A stretch of DNA of 64,000 bases from Larix kaempferi (GCA_027924585.1 BSBM01000606.1:10855501-10919500), one strand, 5' to 3'. Counted from the stretch's first letter, positions 20,001 to 32,294 are shown. Program-made: numbers and translations. Notes: generated by a model not told the origin, from the letters alone.

Positions 20001-23000
20001 AACCAAAACATTGCACAGTAACACTAAATAACTTTTATATCGATTCTGCAAATCGAGAAGTGTTTTAACGCAGTGAAGTAAAACCCAGTTTTATAAATCT
20101 TCCATTGTTCATATTTCATAACATCACAGACATCCAAGATAATGAGAGTAACATGTGTTTTGAAGCTCAGCTACGCAAACCCCATCTTCTTGATACATTA
20201 ATTCCAAACGCAGAGTTCTTCCAAATACCAAGTTTCATATCCATATTACAGACACGAAGACAAGATTATTACAACTACGGCCACAACATTTCCAGGAATC
20301 CAACATTTTAAATTGGTTGAAGCCAGGTCTGCATATTTCATGACAGGAGCACCCACAAGGGTTATGCCACCGAGGCTTACCGGTGAAAGCGAGACCAAAC
20401 CTCCTTGGAGATTTCAACAGTTGCAGCACCCAAAACAATAGGATTTTACCTATAAACAAAGCCATTACAATTAAGTTAAAGTTCTCTATGACATTACCAT
20501 AATAGAAAATGGTACAAAAATTTACACTTCATTCTTAGAATCTGAATGCATTACCTTGAATTACAGAAGCTTGAATGCTGGAGATTCAAAGTACAAAACC
20601 CAAACTCGAATCCACCCATTAGCAACAGTAAGAAGACCCTCTTTTTGCAGATCGAAACTCACTTGCAATCTCTATCCTTAAAGTCGAGCTAGTAAGACAA
20701 TAACCAAAGGTTTCACTATCGATTCTGAGCAAGCCGAGTTCACATTTTCAATAGAAACAAAACCCTACTATCAAGCAGCCTACCGACCATTTTCTCCCAG
20801 ACTCTAAACCTTCAAAATGAATGCGTAACTTTTACGCTTTGCAAAGATTGAATTAGGGTTTATACATCTCAACAATAGAGACCAAAGATCAACGATCAGA
20901 AGTGAGCCAGCGAGTCACGATAGTACTAAGGTAGAGATACTACCAAACAACAATCAGTAACTGCATTCAATAACTAGCACAGTTGGATGCCATATCACCC
21001 ATGACTGAGCTTACAGTTCGGCGAACTATCACCATTATTACAACAATATCACGTGGAGCCAGCAACACGTAGAAGCCATCGCAGCTTACCACTACCAACA
21101 CACAGGGTTTCTAATTAATGCTGGATTTCACGTATCTGTTGGCAGGCCTTTACCTGCAATCACATTTATTGCATGTTAGCTTCGAGTTATGTGTATAGCG
21201 AAGTCTCGGGATCATGTCACTACCATATAGCAATTGCAATACAACTGTTGGCGCAACCTGCAAACCATACAATAATACATATCAAAGTTTAGAACCGTTA
21301 CATTATAACGATACAACCACGAAATAAATAATAGTGTTGTGTGCATAGCATATTAAACCATAGGTTTTATGTATATTATGTTTCCTTTGCATTTCGCATA
21401 ACAATATATATATTGCCAGCAATGCATTCTATAGTTTTCTAAACCTACGTCGGACTTCATATAGCCACGATAAGAATCGAGTTTCAAACCATATCATATT
21501 AATGTCTACAACTTATGCATTTTAGTGCTAAGTCCCCATTTTGCTTAGGGAGCACATATTGAAATTCCAATGTTAAATTATTGATCGCATAATATGCTTA
21601 TAGGGTGATATAAATGCTAAGTTTCATAATTATAGATGCACATAGCACTAAGTCTCTAGTTGTATAACTAGGCATTACAATCCTTGCAAAGTATTTCATC
21701 AAAGCATTATAATAAATCAAATTGGGTCTCTACTCTCACATCAAACTACTATCCTACCCATACAAAGATCTAATCGAAAAGTATATTATATTTCATATGA
21801 TTTAAGTACGTGGAAATTGTCTTGTAAGCTGTCGAAGACCATTGTTATCACAAGCTCTTTGTTATAGTAATGCTGTCAATACTATACAGTTGCATCTTGT
21901 TAGCATTATCACATGCTTGTCATAAACAACTAGAGTGTATAATCTTACATGACGATCTTATTAATGAATGACAACATTGATTACAACAGAAATATATTGG
22001 AAAAATATCTCTAGCTACACTCACGAGTGTTAGGGTAAGAATAACACAGATTGATAAAGATAAACCAAATTTACGTACCATCGACGGCTTCCTACACGGC
22101 AGCATATACTTTTATCTTAAAACAGAAATGACTAGCTATATCTTATAACTTGTCTTGAAATACTAGTATTACTCTTTTACCTTACCTGCAGATTTGCGAA
22201 GAAAGAATCCAATGCCTTAGCTATCAAAGCTAAGTAAACCCAAGGGCACCTTGTAGGAACCCCTTCATAAATATGTAAACAATTTATCAGTATTGTTACC
22301 AGATCTTCACACATATCGAAACAAACATTGTTTTGTCGCATCTCATTAACAATCAAGTATCTTTTTATGTTTAAAAATAAACACGACAATTTATGAAGCA
22401 GTTATCATCTAATAGTTAACTAATTATTATTCCGTAGATAGCATTTATCTTATAAAATAGGCTATATCAAAAAAAATTTATTTTGCGATTTTTGGGATGT
22501 TACATATGGGTCAAATTCCTCGCATTAGCTTCTAGAGATTCCCACTTAGGAAATATTCCACTTTTGCCACTTGTTTCCTAATTCCCAACCTTCCATCTCC
22601 TCGAAATTCGAGTATGGGTCTCTTGGGCTTCTCCAACACCCATGAGCACCTTCTTTGAGCCTATTTTTGGGGTTGACATGTCATAATTGTTAGGTGTCAG
22701 AATTCAGATCTGAATTTTGTCATGAATGTCATAGATGCTTCATCATTGTTTTGATAGAGCTGGGGAATCTAGCCCAAGTGTCCGCAAGCTTCCAATTTGA
22801 TTCTTCCTCTTCCATGGAGGTTACCTTTCCATCCCATTTTGACCTAATATGTTCAATGCCATGTGTATGACTTACCAACTCACTCCATAATGCTTTCCTC
22901 CCCATGGATTCGAAATGGAAAGAGAGACATGCCATGTGGCTGTGGGAAACCAAGCTAGTGTGCGTCCCACATCCTCCATATGTCTTCAAAACCATTTACC

Positions 23001-23182
23001 ACCTATAATTCTTCTTGGATTTATTTATTCAACCTATTTATTAAATAATTGAACCATCATAATGTATAAACATCATTCATTTGCTCCCTTATTACAATTC
23101 CAAATGTACCCATTCAACTTAAGGAACTTGGTAGGATTGATGGGATTGTTTGCTATGTAATTATTTGAATGGGGACATTACA
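17040..23182 (-). repeat. 3' LTR of gypsy B, split by an insertion
   Basis: 17040-18136 matches 37730-38740, and 22505-23182 matches 38736-39386. The right edge TGTAATGTCCCCATTC (minus strand) follows the purine tract, and the left edge TATAATGT is a mutated TGTAATGT. Minus the insertion the LTR is about 1.77 kb, longer than the 5' LTR because that copy lacks about 82 bp (near 38145) and about 28 bp (near 38860). Confidence 0.85.
18137..22504 (-). mobile_element. 4368-bp LTR-like insertion (probable solo LTR)
   Basis: The insertion begins TGTAACATACCC and ends GGGATGTTACA and is flanked by the perfect 5-bp duplication TATGG (18132-18136 and 22505-22509). The uninterrupted sequence survives in the 5' LTR of B at about 38731-38745, so both boundaries are exact. 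Read on the minus strand it starts TGTAACATCCCAAAAATCGC, a typical gypsy LTR start. I see no ORF with a domain, no primer-binding site, no purine tract and no internal second copy of the ends, so a solo LTR is the simplest reading. A 34-bp tandem duplication is inside at 18653-18720. Confidence 0.7.
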
Positions 23183-23200
23183 GTCCTCCCCACTCAAGAT
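23183..23200 (-). other. Polypurine tract of gypsy B
   Basis: The minus strand reads ATCTTGAGTGGGGAGGAC, then TGTAATGTCC, the LTR start. The end of the pol frame overlaps this tract, as is common in chromovirus-like elements. Confidence 0.8.
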
Positions 23201-23815
23201 TTCTTGTCCTCAAGCAATTTCATATTTGGATGCTTCAAAATCTTCTCATCTTCCCATATATCATTTTCCCTTGGTAAGTCCTTCCATTGCACTAAATATT
23301 CTTTGATAATTCTACTCAACCTCCTCTCCCCTGTATTCAAAATATTTTTGGGAACAAGTGTGAGTTGACCTTCATCATCCAAAGGAGGAAGTATTTCTGA
23401 AGTGATAATTTGCTAACCAAGAGCTTTCTTGAGACAAGAAACGTGAAATACATTTTGGATTTTACTCCCTTCCCGAAGTTCTAGTTCATATGCTACTTCT
23501 CCAACCTTCCGCTCTACCTTGTATGGCCCATAGTACCTTGGTTTTAATTTTTCTGCTCCATTCTTTTTGAGAGATGTTTGTTTATAATGCAACCTTAAAT
23601 ATACTAAATCATTAACCTAAAAGGTCCTTTCTTCTCTATGTCTATCAACATATTGTCTTTGCTGATTTTGAGCAACCTACAAATTATCTTTTAAGAGCTT
23701 TAAAATTTATTGGTTCTCTTCCACCCAATATTTATCCTTTGGGGCTCTACTATCACCAAATATGATTTCAGAAAATGTAAGTGCATCATAACCCTATAAT
23801 GCTTTGAAAGGAGAC
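23194..23815 (-). pseudogene. Gypsy B integrase C-terminal linker and chromodomain-like tail
   Basis: The frame at 23382-23194 encodes PKNILNTGERRLSRIIKEYL and VQWKDLPRENDIWEDEKIL, the C-terminal chromodomain-like module of gypsy chromoviruses, thought to guide integration to chromatin marks. The upstream linker (23390-23815) is readable in pieces with stops. Product order and the adjacent purine tract confirm this is the end of pol. Confidence 0.75.
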
Positions 23816-23819
23816 ATCC

Positions 23820-24388
23820 TTATTGACATATGATAAGTGGTGTTGTAGCAAAACTCACCCAAGTGTAGCCATTTTTCCCATGTTTTTGCTGCTCTCCCAC
23901 ATAGTTTCTTAGGTACCCTTCCAACCATTGATTCACCCTCTCTATTTGTCCATCAGTTTGTGGATGATAGTTGGTTCTTTGAGTCAATTTAGTTCCCACC
24001 AATCTAAAATTTTCTTACCAAAAAGCACCAACGAATCTACTATCTCTATCACTGACAATGCTCTTGGGGAGCCCATGCAATCTGAAGATTTCTTTGAAAC
24101 AAATATAAGCCACTTGTGCAATACTAAATGATGATGTAACAACAAAGAAATGAGCAATTTTTTTCAACCTATCCACTACCAGATATATGCAATCCTTACC
24201 CAGATATTTAGGCAAACTAGTGATGAAATCCATGGAGATACTGTCCCATTTTTGCTCCGAAATGGGAAATGGTTGTAATAAGCCAGCTGGACATGTAAGT
24301 TTTGATTTGTTTTGTTGCATACTTTACATTCATTCACATATTTCTGAACATCTTCCTTCATCCCATTCCAAAAAACCATTTTCCTCAA
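23820..24388 (-). pseudogene. Gypsy B integrase core
   Basis: Pieces in order: a zinc-binding segment with CKVC (about 24330), SMDFITSLP with the first catalytic Asp, GLPKSIVSDRDSRF with the second Asp, and TDGQIERVNQWLEGYL with the Glu. All three acidic residues are readable. The frame changes between 24388 and 24320, so the gene is broken. The enzyme would insert element cDNA into the genome. Confidence 0.8.
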
Positions 24389-24445
24389 CTGTCTATAAGT
24401 TTTGAAGATCCCCGGATGGCCCGCTAGTGGGGAATCATGTGCTTC

Positions 24446-25252
24446 TTACAACATTCGGTAGTTAAGCTTTGATTTCTGAACAAAATAATTTCTTCCCTTA
24501 TAATATATTAGGCCATTCAAAATCTTGTAGTTATCATCCCCTTTGATTCCATCCAACACATCACAAGCAAATTTGTCTTTGGCATATTCAACTAGTAGCA
24601 TGTTTTTCCAATCCTTGGGAATGTCCATGAGAGAAAAACAAGGTCTTCTAGATAAAGAATCTGCTACTATATTATTCTTTCATTTGACATATTCAATATC
24701 AAAATCATAAGCTTGAATCTTGCTTACCCACTTTTGTTTCCTTTCATTTAGATCTTTTTGGGTGAGAAAGTGTCTTAGATTATTGTGGTTAGTTTTCACC
24801 ACAAATTTGCTGCCTACCAAGTATTGTCTGAATTTGGCCAATGCATTCATAATGGATAGCATTTCTTTATGATAGATGGAGTAAATGTTTTCATGACGTT
24901 GCAATTTTCTTCTCTCAAAGGCTATGGGATGTTGGCCTTGATTTAGCACAACCCATATTCCTCCACATGAAGCATCACATTCCACAACAAAATATTTAGT
25001 AAAATCAGGAAGTGCAAGTATGGGACAACTACTCATTACCTCTTTCAATTTTTGGAAGTCCTTTTCATCCTCTTCATCCCACTTGAAAGCATCCTTCATA
25101 GTCAAATCAGTGAGTGGAGAAGTCAACTTGTAGAATCCTTTTACAAATTTTCTGTAATAGGTGCATATGCCAATAAAGCCTCTCAATTCGGTAATATTTT
25201 TTGGTGATGGCCATTCTAAGATAGCCCTGATTTTTTCCATGTGTACCTTCAC
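24446..25252 (-). pseudogene. Gypsy B RNase H and connection domain
   Basis: 24680-25252 begins with the tether (LRGFIGICTYYRKFVKGF) and continues into RNase H: VECDASCGGIW, HKEMLSIMNALAKFRQYL and VVKTNHNNLRHFL. The usual TDH Asp reads Asn here, one G-to-A change. A stop at about 24677 separates 24446-24628, which is in the same frame and holds the segment between RNase H and integrase. Confidence 0.8.
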
Positions 25253-25830
25253 TCATTCTTGCCCAATAATGTGCCAAATATACAATAGTTCTTTCATCCC
25301 AAATTCACATTTTGATAACTTAGCAAATAAGGACTCTTCTTGCAAAATTTTCAACATAGTCTCTAATTGCTGCAAATGCTCTTCCCATGTTTTACTGTAA
25401 ATGAGAATGTCATCAAACAAAACCAAAACAAACCTCCATAGTTTCTTGCAAAATATCCTATTCATGCATGCTTGAAATGTGGCTGGAGCATTAGTTGACC
25501 CAAAAGGCATGACGAGAAATTCAAAGTGGACATAATCAAATAAAAAAGGAAGTCTTTTGCACATCTTCATCTTTTATTCAAATTTGGTGATATCCTGATC
25601 TAAGGTCAATTTTGGAAAAGTATTTGGCCCCATGTAGCTCATCCATGAGCTCATCAATCCTAGGAGTAGGATACCTATTCTTGATACTCTTTTTTTTCAA
25701 GGCTCTAAAATCTATGCACATTCTCAATGTTCCATCTTTTTTCTTCACTGACACTACTGAAGAAGCATAAGGGCTAGAGCTTGGTCTAATGAGTCCCAAC
25801 TCTAAGATTTATTGTATGGATTTTTCAATC
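25253..25830 (-). pseudogene. Gypsy B reverse transcriptase
   Basis: 25578-25799 encodes [20 protein letters not shown] and [13 protein letters not shown]. 25253-25570 encodes FEFLVMPFGSTNAPATFQAC and VLVLFDDILIYSKTWEEHLQ with the catalytic Asp pair intact. A stop and a frameshift near 25530-25578 separate the halves. Confidence 0.85.
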
Positions 25831-25835
25831 TCATA

Positions 25836-26669
25836 TCAAAATTTTTTAGGATGTCTATAATTTGGTATCTGAATGGGTGAAGTACTCTCCTCCAAAATAA
25901 TGTTGTTCTCAACCCCCCTATCTGGTGGTCTACCATGTGGAAGATCTCTAAAAAAAAAATCATATTTTTGCAAGAGTCTCTCTATCTCCTTTGGGTGTTC
26001 AACAACCTTTATACCTGGCTTGGGAGATGTAATATGACATTCAACATCCCATTCTATGTCCCCATTCCTCAATATAGATCTCATATGATTGCAAGTCACT
26101 ACTTGATTTGGATAAGTGTGCTTCCCTCTCACAACTCTTAGTACTCCTTTTGAATCTTGGAATTTCATTTCAGGAATTTGATAATTTACTGTATGCTCTC
26201 CTATTGAATGAAACCATTGCACCCCCAAAACCACATTAGTATCAGCAACATCAACCACATAAAAACTATCAACAAAAGTATAGTTACCTACGGTGACTTG
26301 CAACTTTGGAACCCATGTTTTTCATTGCATTTTGTTGTGACCAGGAATAACAACTGTTAAGCCATCAAATGGTTCAATAGGTATCTTTATTTTCTCCACC
26401 ATCTCTACATCAATGAAATTATGGGTATCTCCTCCATCTACCAAAACTGAAGTTCTTTGTCCTAGTACCACACCCTTGCATCGGATAGTATGATAGCGAG
26501 GTACTGCTGAAAGTACTGCCATTCTTGCTTTGTTCGGTGAAGGATGATTTTCATCATGTATTTCCTCTTCTACTGCTATCTCATATGCCTCCTCTTGATC
26601 TTAAATATGTCCATCTTGATCCATGCCCCCATCATACCCCTCATTATCAGAAAATATTTCTATGTATTG
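25836..26669 (-). pseudogene. Gypsy B protease region
   Basis: The frame resumes at the edge of element C with AQYIEIFSDNEGYDGG and reaches TSVLVDGGDTHNFID. There the protease triad reads D-G-G instead of the usual D-S-G. The same frame continues after one stop (about 26304-26321) through VDVADTNVVLGVQWF, which matches the second half of the protease fold, to the linker before reverse transcriptase. Confidence 0.75.
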
Positions 26670-26674
26670 AGCCT
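26670..26674. repeat. Target duplication AGCCT, left side of element C
   Basis: AGCCT lies directly before the TGTTGACTC LTR edge and is repeated at 36425-36429 directly after the other LTR. Confidence 0.85.
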
Positions 26675-27501
26675 TGTTGACTCAAACCTAGTCGACAGGG
26701 TTTCCCATCACTATAGACACCAACCCACCGCGATCTCCTTGAGCACTAGCCTAGAAAGGTTTTAGCTTGCCCAGCAACACCTGCAGAGTAGATGAGGTCT
26801 TGCCCGAGGCAATCAAGGGAGATTTGACAGAACCATGTTTCCGTCGAATGAAGGAGGATGATTGCGGAAATAATTACTCAACTTATCATAGCATCCAAAA
26901 CAGATCTATGCATTCAAGATTAACATCATTTGTATTCATAGCATTATTTAACAGAGTCATTCATCGCAACAAAAACAAATGTAATGTGAAAAGGTTAACT
27001 ACATCAAGAAATCATCACAACATGCATTAACACGAAAGGTACATAGGGAATTTCACCAAACAGTTCCGTCATGTCATGTTACTTCAGAAAAACCCTGATA
27101 CAACATCTCTGCAAAACCAGATCTTAACGATATCTCTTGATCTCAAAACATATGCAAAAACGCATCTCGCAGATATCTTACAACTTACAACTTTTTGTCT
27201 ATATATAGGCTTTCGCCTTTACAATGCTTGTCCACTTACTAACAACTTCCTAACCGACTCCTGGACAAATGACCCAAAATATAACTGACATGGTCCAAAT
27301 TACCCAAAAACCACCTACTGTAGTACAATTAACTCAAAATTACATCTCATATGGTCCAATGACCCAAAAGCCCGCATTCTGTGGTACAAACGACTCAAAA
27401 AATACATAAAATAATGCATCCTTCTTCCTTCCGCGACCTCTTCTGACGTGTCGCAACATCGGCGATGCTGCGAGTCTTCCTTACAAAACCTCCTTCCAAC
27501 A
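26675..27501 (-). repeat. 3' LTR of gypsy C
   Basis: It aligns along its full length with 35597-36424. The minus-strand start is TGTTGGAAGGAGGTTTTG and the end is GGTTTGAGTCAACA. TATATATAGGC near 27200 (plus strand) is conserved in both copies; on the coding strand it reads GCCTATATATA, a candidate TATA region. Confidence 0.85.
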
Positions 27502-28694
27502 AGCCCCCAACACAATCTTGTGGCTCACCCTCGAGCCACATTAATTAGACATGGTGTATTTTGTGGTCTTGACTCTACTATGGATGAACAATAGTTCTGC
27601 AACTGTTCTTGGTGTCTAGATCGTGCGGTGTTTTCCTGCTCCTTCTGCTACACTGATCATCTGCTCACTGTCATGTACTTCTTTCCCAAAAGTGGACTTT
27701 TCCCGGCTTACTGTCATGGATCTTGCAAACTCATCATTCAGTCTCGAGAGACCGATTGTAGATAGAGAGGAATTTTTCGAGCAATGTTAGGGTGTAAAAC
27801 AGGCCAGTGGTTCTGGTACATCTGTTTCACACCAGTAAGCACATGTTATAGGGACCTGAGGGCTATGACCCCCCCTTTTGTGTGGTTGCAGGGACCATGA
27901 GACTTCAAACCATCACTAACTTCCTAGACATCTTAGACGAGACTTCATGCTTGTAACCCCTGAGTGTCAGAGGTGCGGCTTGCTCCAAACACTCATGTAC
28001 ACTTGTTGTTCGGGCCCTCAGCGCACCTGGTGTGCTACCACATTAAATGAAATGAATCATTTCCACAACCTCCTTGGAAATCGCAACTTAGCTAGATGTC
28101 TGACCCTCTTGTAACATAACCCCTCTTAATTGGAACAATCTCTGTGCTCTTACTATCCTCGGGTGCCTATATTTATACATCGCATTCAGCTTTTCGTCTA
28201 CCTCGCCAATCCTTTGCACCACCTGCTCATGCTTCAGGGTAATCATAATATTCCGCTGGTCCATGTGAGTATTAGCTGGATTTTTGAGGTGGGCGGAACA
28301 ATCATACTTCCACCTGTTGCCCTGCGTGCAAAAATGTGCGAAGCATCATCCCTCGGACCCTTTAGCCATGTTGCCATGGTGGATGCCTCATGTCAACCAT
28401 GCAAACCATCACTCCAGGTGTCGTTGGCCATGCTGCCTCGGTGTATTTCTTATTCCAAACATGCGTTCTTCCAGCACAATATTAGTTGACTAACAATCAG
28501 ATTTACCCAAAAGGAAAAAGTCTCATCTACATAATGATTTCTGATGTGACCCAGTCGCAACGCTACCACTTGTCACGGACCGTTGCTAGATTGCGAAAGA
28601 AGCCTCCCTGCTTCTGCATTCTGTTCCTGTTGGTGTGCCACCCTGCCATTGATTGATCTACACTTGTTTTTTTTTTTTTTTTACCTAATGCGAC
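27502..28694 (-). other. Gypsy C 3' untranslated region and polypurine tract
   Basis: Next to the LTR the minus strand reads GATTGTGTTGGGGGCT, a purine-rich tract ending at 27502. The remaining 1.2 kb has no domain-bearing frame and carries a T16-18 run near 28664-28682. Short plus-strand ORFs here look like shadows. Confidence 0.55.
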
Positions 28695-29010
28695 TCAGGC
28701 ATCGCGCTGTTCCAAGCCCAACCAATAGGGCTTCAACTTGCCACCATTAATCAACTTGGGGAGCATCGCTCCATCCAGCAGCTGCAATTGTACTGCTTCT
28801 CCTGAAGTGATGCTATTGATGTAATACGAACCAAGCCAATGCATCTGCAATTTTCCTGGATGTGTCATAAACTTGCTGTTGTACAACAACACCAAATCAC
28901 CCTGTTGAAACTATTTGTTCTTGATGTGGTGATCATGCCAAGCCTTCTGGCGATCCTTCTCCACACCCTGATGGAAACTGGTGATAAAGCGATCTTCCTC
29001 CAACTGGACT
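28695..29010 (-). pseudogene. Gypsy C integrase C-terminal segment
   Basis: 28695-28895 encodes VLLYNSKFMTHPGKLQMHWL and LINGGKLKPYW, the C-terminal domain after the integrase core in Tat/Athila-type elements (usually FDSRLKLFPGKLKSRWSGPF-like). It is in the same frame as the upstream integrase pieces, after a stop-containing stretch. Confidence 0.75.
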
Positions 29011-29783
29011 TATTGCACTAGACATTCCTCTAATGCTACCATAGAATCCATGCTTGTCATTGATGCGATGCGCAGACTTGGAACAATGTACTCCATGGGC
29101 ATGATTACTTCTTGTCCATATACTAGATTAAATGGTGTCTGACCCATCAACCTTTTACATGTGGTGCGATAGGCCCACAACACTGCTGGGATTTTGAGAT
29201 ACCATTCATCGCGGTTCGTATTGCACACCTTTGTCAGTGCATGTTCCAATATCTTATTGAAAGCTTCCATCGTGCCATTTGCATGTGGATGATATGGCGT
29301 ACTCTTCTTATGCTGAATCTACAGCTCCTCCGTCAGTGCGTTGATGGTGCGATTGAGAAAGTGGTTGCCTTCATCACTCAACAATATCTTGGGGCAGTCG
29401 AAACGAGTGATAATGTTATCAAACAAAAATTTTGCAGCCGTGGCTATGGAACAATCAACAACTGGTGCAACTTCCACCCATCTGGTCAAATAGTCTGTCG
29501 TGGTGATGATGTACCTTGCACCAGTGCGCTTACCTGGTCGATTGATTGGTCCCACAAAATTCACTGCCCATTTTTCAAACGGATATAGTGTTAATTGAGG
29601 CATCCACGGCATCTCGTCCCTCCTGGATGGCTTCCCAGTTCTCTGACAGATGTCACAGGACTGCGCATAATTGGTCACATCATTATGGAGCGTGGGCCAC
29701 CAGAGCCCCACACGAAGCACCTTCCTGGCAGTCTCCCGACCTCCGTAATGTCCTCCAGCCACTCCTCCATGTGCTTGTGCCAA
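29010..29783 (-). pseudogene. Gypsy C integrase zinc finger and core
   Basis: 29319-29783 holds the H-H-C-C zinc finger (AHGGVAGGHYG then CDICQRTGK), WAVNFVGPINRPGKRTGARY and KILLSDEGNHF. 29010-29270 holds [17 protein letters not shown] and [20 protein letters not shown]. The first catalytic Asp of the DFVGP motif reads Asn (codon at 29559-29561); the second Asp and the Glu are kept. One in-frame stop region separates the two pieces and no frameshift is needed. Confidence 0.85.
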
Positions 29784-29993
29784 TATTTGTGCTTACTCAT
29801 GTGGCAAGACACACTGTTGTAATACCTCATCTGCACCCATCTTGTATAACTCTCTTGCAATGAGATGGAAGTGTGCAGCTTTAACCACCAACTGCTTCTT
29901 CTGACTAGTGGTGAGCTCTTCTAGTGCAGTACCTTTTGCCAGAAACTGAATGATTTCTTCAAAATAGCCATCAGCTACTTCAACCCTAAATAG

Positions 29994-30410
29994 TTACGCA
30001 TCAGGAAACTCGTCTTCAATATTAGTTGGCTCCTCTCCTGTGTCAATCCGCGATAAGTGATCAGGACCGGAGTTCAACCGCCCTGGCTTCACAATTACTT
30101 CAAATTCAAACTCTTGAAAGAGAAGTAACCATCGGCATATATTCCCCCCCAACGCAGGCTTATTGACCAGGTACTTTAAAGCCAAATGGTCTGTGAACAT
30201 CTTAAAATGGTCTCCCAATAAGTAGTGTTGAAACTTCTGTAGCGCATAGACCATTCGCATAGCCCAATAAATAGAGAAAGCAATAGGGTGATCAAGATCC
30301 CCCTCTCCTGGTTGCGCTAGCACCACCCCAAGTGAAATTGACGATGCATCAACATGGACATGGAATTCTTTACTCCAGTCCGGGAATACTAGTATTGGTG
30401 TCGAAGCCAT
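29994..30410 (-). pseudogene. Gypsy C RNase H
   Basis: Contains TPILVFPDWSKEFHVHVDAS (first Asp in VDAS), ALQKFQHYLLGDHFKMFTDH (TDH Asp) and FEFEVIVKPGRLNSGPDHLS with the final PDHLSR motif. The usual catalytic Glu position falls in RMVYALQKF, where it is not clearly kept. The enzyme would remove element RNA from the RNA-DNA hybrid. Confidence 0.82.
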
Positions 30411-31370
30411 GTTAGCCTTTAGCTGCTCGAAACTATCCTGACATTCAGTGCTCCATTGAAATACTGCATCTTTCTTTCATAGCTTCTCCATAGGGGCGGT
30501 GATTGCTGCATATCCCCTAATGAACTTGCAGTAATACCCAGTATGTCCTAAAGTTGCCCTCAATTGCTTCACAGTGGTAGGCGGTGTCAAACTCAAAATA
30601 AGCGCAATCTTTGCTGCATCAGCCAACAACCCTTGTTTGCATACGATGTGGCCCAGTAATATCCCAAACGGGGCACAAAAAATGCACTTCTTCAAATTCA
30701 GCGATATCTGGTGTTGGCAACAACATTCCAGCATCAACCACAGATTAGCTAGATGATCGTGGATCAAACCATAAACTGTCCAATCATCCATGTATACCTG
30801 CAAGAACTTCTGGATGAAATCCTTGAACGCAGCAACAACAACCCACGAAAATATCATAGGTGCATTCTTCAATCCAAACGACATCACGGTATACTGAAAA
30901 CATCCCCATTCGGTCACAAAAGTCGTCTTGTGGTGGTCTTCTTTGGCAATACGGAGCTGATGATATCCTGAGAACCCATCCGTGAAAGAATACATCTCCT
31001 AGCCACCTACTCCCTCAAGTACTGCATTAGTAAATGGGGTCAGAAAGGGGTCATGCATGCAGGCATCATTCAACTTCCGCAGATCGACACAGATGTGTAC
31101 CTCGCCAGTTTTCTTGTCCTGCACCACCATAGGACTAGTCCATTCTGACTCTATGACCGGTTCAATGATACCAACGTCCAACATGCGGTCAAGTTCTACC
31201 TTCACCTTCTCCTTATGTCACGGATTGAGTCAATACGGTCACTGCTTGATTGGTTTCGCATTTGGTTTCAAGGGAATCTTCATTTCTCCTAGATCACCCA
31301 AAATACCTTTCATTTCGGAGAACGTCGTAGGGAAAAGGTCTTGGAACTCATGTAACAACTCAGTGACCTT
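30411..31370 (-). pseudogene. Gypsy C reverse transcriptase
   Basis: 30999-31205 encodes LDRMLDVGIIEPVIESEWTS and VHICVDLRKLNDACMHDPF. 30477-30995 encodes YSFTDGFSGYHQLRIAKEDH, FGLKNAPMIF and QVYMDDWTVYG, with YMDD at 30783-30794, then LGHIVCKQGL. The 31206-31370 part holds the conserved lead-in with several stops. All pieces share one frame. Confidence 0.87.
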
Positions 31371-32141
31371 TCACATCATCTCATCATCCCAATAATATTC
31401 AACATTCGTGAACTTGGGAGTGGCCTCCGTCCCAATATTGATCTTGCAAAGCTTCAAGGGTTGACTGAACGGATCACTTGGTGGACTAGGTGGTACCACA
31501 TCGCGACTTCCTTCAGATTCTGGAATATTGACATTCCATGGATCATCACCGTCTTCAGGCCCACCAGTTGTATTATAACATTCCATAATTGATCGCATTT
31601 GGCTGTGCATATGTGGATCCGTCGGGTATGCTACAGGAACAACCTTTAGCACCACATCGCCAATGATCTGCAGAGCATTATGGATATCTGAATTGGAATC
31701 AGCAAAACTAAACGTATGAGTGAAACAGATGGTCAAATCCAACCAAGCAGTGATTTCTCACCGTAATTCAGCGACCGTATACCATGATTGCGGCATTTCG
31801 TCCAAAGTATGGATAAATGTGTGGACCCACTCATCTCTTGGTCGCGATGCCCATAATGTCTGACACTCCATCAAATGGTCATGAGGATCGTTCCGACCAT
31901 CATACTTCCCTGTGTGGTAGACCTCGGTATCACCGAAGCATACCATCATCAATCTTCTGCATTTCGACCATCCATCAATTGATGCCTTGTGTGTCACCCA
32001 CCAGTGTGCTGGAGCAGCCTTCAGTGCTTTGTCCAATGCCATCAATCGCTGTGGTTCTGAAACTCTTTCCTCAAACTCTGTCAGAAAGTCAGACAAGTCA
32101 GGAAGTCCTTCATATATTGGGAGAGTGAATGTTTCAATCAC
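31371..32141 (-). pseudogene. Gypsy C gag-like module between protease and reverse transcriptase
   Basis: 31758-32141 encodes LMALDKALKAAPAHWWVTHK, KYDGRNDPHDHLMECQTLW and EWVHTFIHTLDEMPQSWY. 31371-31742 continues with DLTICFTHTFSFADSNSDIH and a Pro/Asp-rich linker. The W-W, YDG..DP..HL and P.SWY pattern resembles retrotransposon gag cores, but the element already has a gag upstream. I have an impression that related segments exist in other plant gypsy pol proteins; I cannot confirm it. It lies in the same frame as protease and reverse transcriptase. Confidence 0.6.
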
Positions 32142-32294
32142 GACACATAGTGACTATGTGATCAATCCACACTTCCGGAGTGACACCTCATGCAAGCGGT
32201 TCTACCAGTGTTCTAGTGTGTCATCAGATTCGGAAGGTGCAGAGCTGTCATTGCGCCATCCAAGCTCACCGTTTTCAATTGGATGAATGTAATC

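Noticed and set aside
23150-24405. Several plus-strand ORFs over gypsy B integrase
   Set aside because: Antisense shadows of the minus-strand pol.
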